Assembly (NCBI GenBank): GCA_937941745.1
Contig: CALDGV010000537.1
Location: 1-10,681, forward strand
Length of the DNA stretch: 10,681 nucleotides
Source: an uncultured Prosthecobacter sp.
Lineage (GTDB): Bacteria > Verrucomicrobiota > Verrucomicrobiia > Verrucomicrobiales > Verrucomicrobiaceae
Reading direction: 5' to 3'
Position 1 is the stretch's first letter, and every line of letters begins with the position of its first letter. The notes below the pieces were generated by a model. The model worked only from the letters and a program-made list of their open reading frames with translations, did not search any database and was not told the origin of the DNA. Position numbers and translations under genes: made by a program. Below are positions 7,922 through 10,681 of the stretch, in pieces.

Positions 7922-9064
7922 ATGAAACCTACCCTCCTGATTTTTTCGCTAGCTGTTTTCACCACCACCGCCTTTGCCAAGGTCGAACGCATCTGGATGA
8001 CGCATCAGTCGCCGGATAACTCGAAGATCGCCATCTCGTGGGAGACGACAAATCCGGGGGAATCGGTGGTCGAGTTTGGCACGTCGCCGCAGCTCGGCGA
8101 GAGCGTCAAAGTGGATGGCAGCCGCACGCTGCATCATGTGGAGATTCCGCTGGCTCAAAAGGATGTCGTTTACCACTACCGCGTGAAAAGCGGCGATCAG
8201 GTTTCGGACATCAACACCTTCAAAGGCTACCCGTCGAAGCTGCTGCGCATCGCCGTGGTCGCGAACATCCGTGCGGATGCGAAGCTGAACTTCGCCGCGA
8301 TCAAAAAAGACGATCCGCACCTGCTCATCTCGGCGGGTGACACGGCCATGCAGTATCAGTTTGCCACGCAAGCGGACAAGGAGGCCACGAAGTCGCACAG
8401 CACGGCCATCGACACCCAGGCGGAGATTTTCAAGAGCACGCCGCTGATGACCTCGCTCGGCAACTTGGACCGCAAAATCCGCCCAAACGGCCTCAGCATG
8501 GAGGAGCCGGGCTATGACATCGAGGCCACGGGCTACCGGAAGTTCTTCGCGCTGCCTGGCAAGGAGTGGATCTGGGCCTGGGATATTCCGGACTTCGATT
8601 TGAGGCTCATCAGCGTGGACATGAGCCACACGGGCGACTTCGGAAAACCTAACCAGGCCTGCCACGCCTTCGACAAGGACTCCGAGCAGTTCAAATGGTT
8701 CGAGGAGACGATGAACGGCACGAAAGCAGGCTTCGTCGTGACGATGTTTGGTGAAACCGGCGGCACCGTGCGCCGTCACGCCGAGGGCGGATGGAAGCGC
8801 GTGATCGGCAAAGGCACGCTCGCCATCTCCGGCGAGTGCTACCACGCCGAGCGCACCGAGGTGGACGGCGTGACCTACTACAACAGCTCCGTGCGCGGCA
8901 ATGGCACCTTTGGCCACGACGCGCAAGCGGCCTTCTCCGACAAGTCCGCGAGCTACCAGCTCCTCACCCTCGACCGCGAGGCTGGCACGCTAAAATCAGA
9001 ACTCAAGGCCCTCGATGACGGCCGCGTGCTCGACAGCAAAACCTTCACCAGGCGGGCGAAATGA
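7922..9064 (+). CDS. Exported purple-acid-phosphatase/calcineurin-like protein with degenerate metal site
   Basis: 380 residues with a clear signal peptide (MKPTLLIFSLAVFTTTAFA, then KVERIW). Residues about 20-108 resemble the fibronectin-III-like N-terminal domain of purple acid phosphatases (ISWETTNPGESVVEFG, then VYHYRVKSG). From about 110 a metallophosphoesterase-type core follows, but the canonical ligands are largely replaced. The first motif reads VANIR (N115 where Asp is expected); GDT keeps D140; GNHD/E has become G180-N-L182-D; the HxP-type segment reads TMFGETGG (274-281); and the final GHxH...ER reads G304-E-C-Y-H-A-E-R. The fold therefore appears kept while the dinuclear metal site is mostly lost. 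No useful Shine-Dalgarno sequence precedes the ATG. Its TGA overlaps the start of the next gene (ATGA). Likely a binding or structural pseudoenzyme; catalysis with other ligands cannot be excluded. Confidence 0.85.
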   Translation: MKPTLLIFSLAVFTTTAFAKVERIWMTHQSPDNSKIAISWETTNPGESVVEFGTSPQLGESVKVDGSRTLHHVEIPLAQKDVVYHYRVKSGDQVSDINTFKGYPSKLLRIAVVANIRADAKLNFAAIKKDDPHLLISAGDTAMQYQFATQADKEATKSHSTAIDTQAEIFKSTPLMTSLGNLDRKIRPNGLSMEEPGYDIEATGYRKFFALPGKEWIWAWDIPDFDLRLISVDMSHTGDFGKPNQACHAFDKDSEQFKWFEETMNGTKAGFVVTMFGETGGTVRRHAEGGWKRVIGKGTLAISGECYHAERTEVDGVTYYNSSVRGNGTFGHDAQAAFSDKSASYQLLTLDREAGTLKSELKALDDGRVLDSKTFTRRAK

Positions 9065-9597
9065 GGCTTCTGGCTGTCTGGGCGATTCTTCTGCCATTCT
9101 CGCTCCACGCCGCGGACAAGCCTGCGCCCGCGAAAACGGTCTTCGTCGTCTCCGGCCTCGAATGCGGGAGCTGCGTTTACATGGTGTAGCACCAGCTTTC
9201 GCAAACACCCGGCATTGCCGAGGTCGAGGCGCTGCAAGGTCTCGAAGGCTACGCCAGCGTCAGCTACGATCCCAAGCTCGTCAGCGAGCATCAGATCGCT
9301 CAGGCTGTGCGCGAGGCTCCCGGACTTCATGGCACGCCCTACATCGCGTCGATGAAATTGCGTGTACCGGGCTTCTCCCAGCACGCGACCCAGGTGAAAG
9401 CGCTTTTTGAGAAATGGAAGCCGTCCATCGAACTCGTCGTCTGGGACGAGCACGCGGGCGAGCTGATCGTGAATTTCGCCGAACTGAAAAAAGATGCCAA
9501 GGGAGCCTTCCCACGCGGCTGGAGCCTCTCGCAGCTCGCCGAGGGCCTGCAAGGCCTCGGGCTGAAGTATGAGATTTTGTCTCCCGACACGCTTTGA
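9061..9597 (+). pseudogene. HMA (heavy-metal-associated) domain exported protein interrupted by an in-frame TAG
   Basis: Reading from ATG 9061, which overlaps the upstream stop as ATGA, gives a signal peptide (MRLLAVWAILLPFSLHAA) and then an HMA-type domain start: VFVVSGLECGSCVYMV with C35-x-x-C38, the usual copper/soft-metal site. Codon 43 (9187-9189) is TAG, followed in the same frame by HQLSQTPGIAEVEALQG, which is the expected continuation of the HMA domain. Reading past it gives 178 codons ending at TGA 9595-9597. The second half (from about codon 98, MKLRVPGFSQHATQV) looks like another ferredoxin-like beta-alpha-beta unit without cysteines. A single C-to-T change from CAG (Gln) would explain the stop. 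ATG 9352 could restart translation and yield only the second unit (81 residues). Options: recent nonsense mutation (my preference), sequencing error, or readthrough. Metal binding is inferred from the motif only. Confidence 0.75.
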
Positions 9598-9611
9598 ACC
9601 CACTCCGCCGT

Positions 9612-10448
9612 ATGAAACCCATCCTCGCCCTTCTTTTCGCCACCAGCACCTTGGCTGCGGATGCCATCCACACCGAACACGACGTCGATTACCTTGGCGG
9701 CGGAAGGAAAGAAAAGGCGGATCTGTATCTGCCCGCGAATCCAAAGCCGGAACAGAAGTTTCCCGCGGTGGTCATCATTCATGGTGGTGGCTGGTCAGGC
9801 GGTGAGAAGCGTGCGGCACGCGAGATCAACATCGGCACCACGCTTGCGCTGAATGGCTATGTCGGCATGAGCATCGACTACGTGCTCGCAAACAGCGAGC
9901 ACCCAGGTTCAACGTGGCCGCAGAACCTGCACGATTGCAAAACTGCCGCGCGCTGGCTGCGGGCGAATGCGGAGCGTTTGCAGATCGACGCGGATCACAT
10001 CGGAGTGATCGGCGGCAGCGCAGGCGGGCATCTCGCCGCGATGGTGGGCCTTTGCGGCGGCGAGCTTGATCCGCCCGGTGAGGGCGACTGCCGCGTTCAG
10101 TGCGCCGTCGATCTCTATGGCCCCGTGCTTTGGTTTGAGCAGCGGGACATCGCCATGTTCCGCAAAACCCGTGCCGAGGCTCCTCAGCTCTACAAACAGG
10201 CCGATCCGCGTTCCCACATCGACAAGCAGGATCCACCACTGCTCATTCTGCACGGCACCGCCGACAAAACCGTGGCCGTGGCCGACTCCGAAGCTCTCGC
10301 TGCCGCGATGAAAGCTGCAGGAGCCACCTATCAGCTCGAAATCATCCCCGATGCCCCGCACAGCTTCCATCTGGAACCCAGGCAACGCGATCTACGTCCG
10401 CTGGTGCTTGGTTTCTTTGACACATATCTGAAGCCAAAGGCTAGGTGA
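9612..10448 (+). CDS. Exported alpha/beta-hydrolase, acetyl-esterase/BD-FAE type
   Basis: 278 residues from ATG 9612; a TTG at 9594 would add 6 residues and overlap the previous stop but is less plausible. A short signal peptide is visible (MKPILALLFATSTLA, then ADAI). Family motifs of COG0657-type esterases are complete: the oxyanion-hole motif HGGGW (from H57), the nucleophile elbow GGSAGGH with S136, LILHGTADKTV with D218, and APHSFHL with H250, giving the expected Ser-Asp-His order and spacing. Such proteins cleave short acyl esters, often acetyl or feruloyl groups on plant or other polysaccharides, in the periplasm or outside the cell. The gene begins 14 bases after the HMA pseudogene and is probably co-transcribed with it. 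No Shine-Dalgarno site is visible. The exact substrate cannot be read from the sequence. Confidence 0.93.
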   Translation: MKPILALLFATSTLAADAIHTEHDVDYLGGGRKEKADLYLPANPKPEQKFPAVVIIHGGGWSGGEKRAAREINIGTTLALNGYVGMSIDYVLANSEHPGSTWPQNLHDCKTAARWLRANAERLQIDADHIGVIGGSAGGHLAAMVGLCGGELDPPGEGDCRVQCAVDLYGPVLWFEQRDIAMFRKTRAEAPQLYKQADPRSHIDKQDPPLLILHGTADKTVAVADSEALAAAMKAAGATYQLEIIPDAPHSFHLEPRQRDLRPLVLGFFDTYLKPKAR

Positions 10449-10454
10449 GAGATC

Positions 10455-10681
10455 TCACTTCACCTGCCCGAGCAACTCCAAGATCTTCGCGGTGATCCTC
10501 ACCGAGGCCTCGCGTTCGACGCGGTTGGTGCCGAGCCAGGTTTCGTAGCCGCCGAGGTCGTGCTGTGGCGGTGTGGGCAGGTAGCCGTTGCTGCCGTTGG
10601 CGAGTTCGATGGTGAAGGTGTCGGCAAACGGGCTCTTCGCTTTGATTTCGAGGCCGATCTCCGTGAAGACCTCGAAGGGGA
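10455..10681 (-). CDS. C-terminal end of a neutral/alkaline ceramidase-like protein (5' part outside window)
   Basis: On the minus strand a frame open from the right edge ends at a stop complementary to 10455-10457, giving 74 complete codons. The translation contains EVFTEIGLEIKAKSPF, IELANGSNGYLPTPPQHD, GGYETWLGTNRVE and a C-terminal helix ending LELLGQVK. This 'EIGLxIK...SPF...T...ELANGxxGYxPTP...GGYE' series matches the end of the neutral/alkaline non-lysosomal ceramidase N-terminal-domain family as it occurs in Verrucomicrobia and Planctomycetes. The metal site and the signal peptide would lie outside the window, so activity cannot be judged. The gene converges on the esterase with only 6 bases between stops. 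Confidence 0.75.
   Translation of the reverse strand, partial: PFEVFTEIGLEIKAKSPFADTFTIELANGSNGYLPTPPQHDLGGYETWLGTNRVEREASVRITAKILELLGQVK

Noticed and set aside
7949..8926. A 325-codon minus-strand open frame opposite the phosphatase-like gene
   Set aside because: Low-complexity Val/Arg/Ala/His-rich shadow of a signal-peptide-bearing gene, with no motif of its own.
9187..9189. TAG as a pyrrolysine codon in the HMA gene
   Set aside because: Pyrrolysine in bacteria is rare and linked mostly to methylamine methyltransferases; HMA domains are not known to use it, and a CAG-to-TAG mutation explains the data more simply. Kept only as a check within the amber finding.

Overview
The window looks like a chromosomal segment of a Verrucomicrobia (Verrucomicrobiaceae/Prosthecobacter-type) or, less likely, a Planctomycetes bacterium. 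The main reason is the adjacent DUF1549/DUF1553 cytochrome-like gene and DUF1501 gene, a pair that is heavily amplified in those phyla. Other support comes from high GC, a paucity of Shine-Dalgarno sites, many secreted hydrolases and a ceramidase-like C-terminus at the right edge. The assignment is inferred from gene content only.

Layout: (a) 1-458 is the 3' end of a secreted-type protein of unknown function. It is followed by a gap (459-627) whose first part stays open in the same frame after the stop. (b) 628-4683 holds a Sec-exported DUF1549/DUF1553 protein with two CxxCH haem motifs, a calcium-binding-type repeat and a long Ala/Lys-rich helical insert. Three bases downstream is a Tat-exported DUF1501 protein of the alkaline-phosphatase-like fold. 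(c) 4719-7774 holds an exported protein made of two tandem class-C beta-lactamase-type serine hydrolase domains. It overlaps by ATGA with a cytoplasmic enolase-superfamily dipeptide epimerase. Together they suggest salvage of (murein) peptides: periplasmic peptide or ester cleavage, then epimerisation of L-Ala-D-Glu-type dipeptides inside the cell. (d) 7922-9597 holds an exported calcineurin-like 'phosphatase' with most metal ligands replaced. It overlaps by ATGA with a heavy-metal-associated (HMA) domain gene broken by an in-frame amber codon just after its CxxC. (e) 9612-10448 holds an exported alpha/beta-hydrolase (BD-FAE/acetyl-esterase type) with an intact Ser-Asp-His triad. (f) 10455-10681, on the minus strand, is the C-terminal end of a neutral/alkaline ceramidase-like protein that converges on (e).

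All complete plus-strand products except the epimerase carry an export signal, so this is mainly an envelope/periplasm locus. I see no tRNA, rRNA, CRISPR array, insertion sequence or phage gene. I do not see a clearly new multi-gene system. The most unusual items are the amber-interrupted HMA gene, the apparently catalytically dead phosphatase it is coupled to, and the tandem serine-hydrolase fusion next to a dipeptide epimerase.
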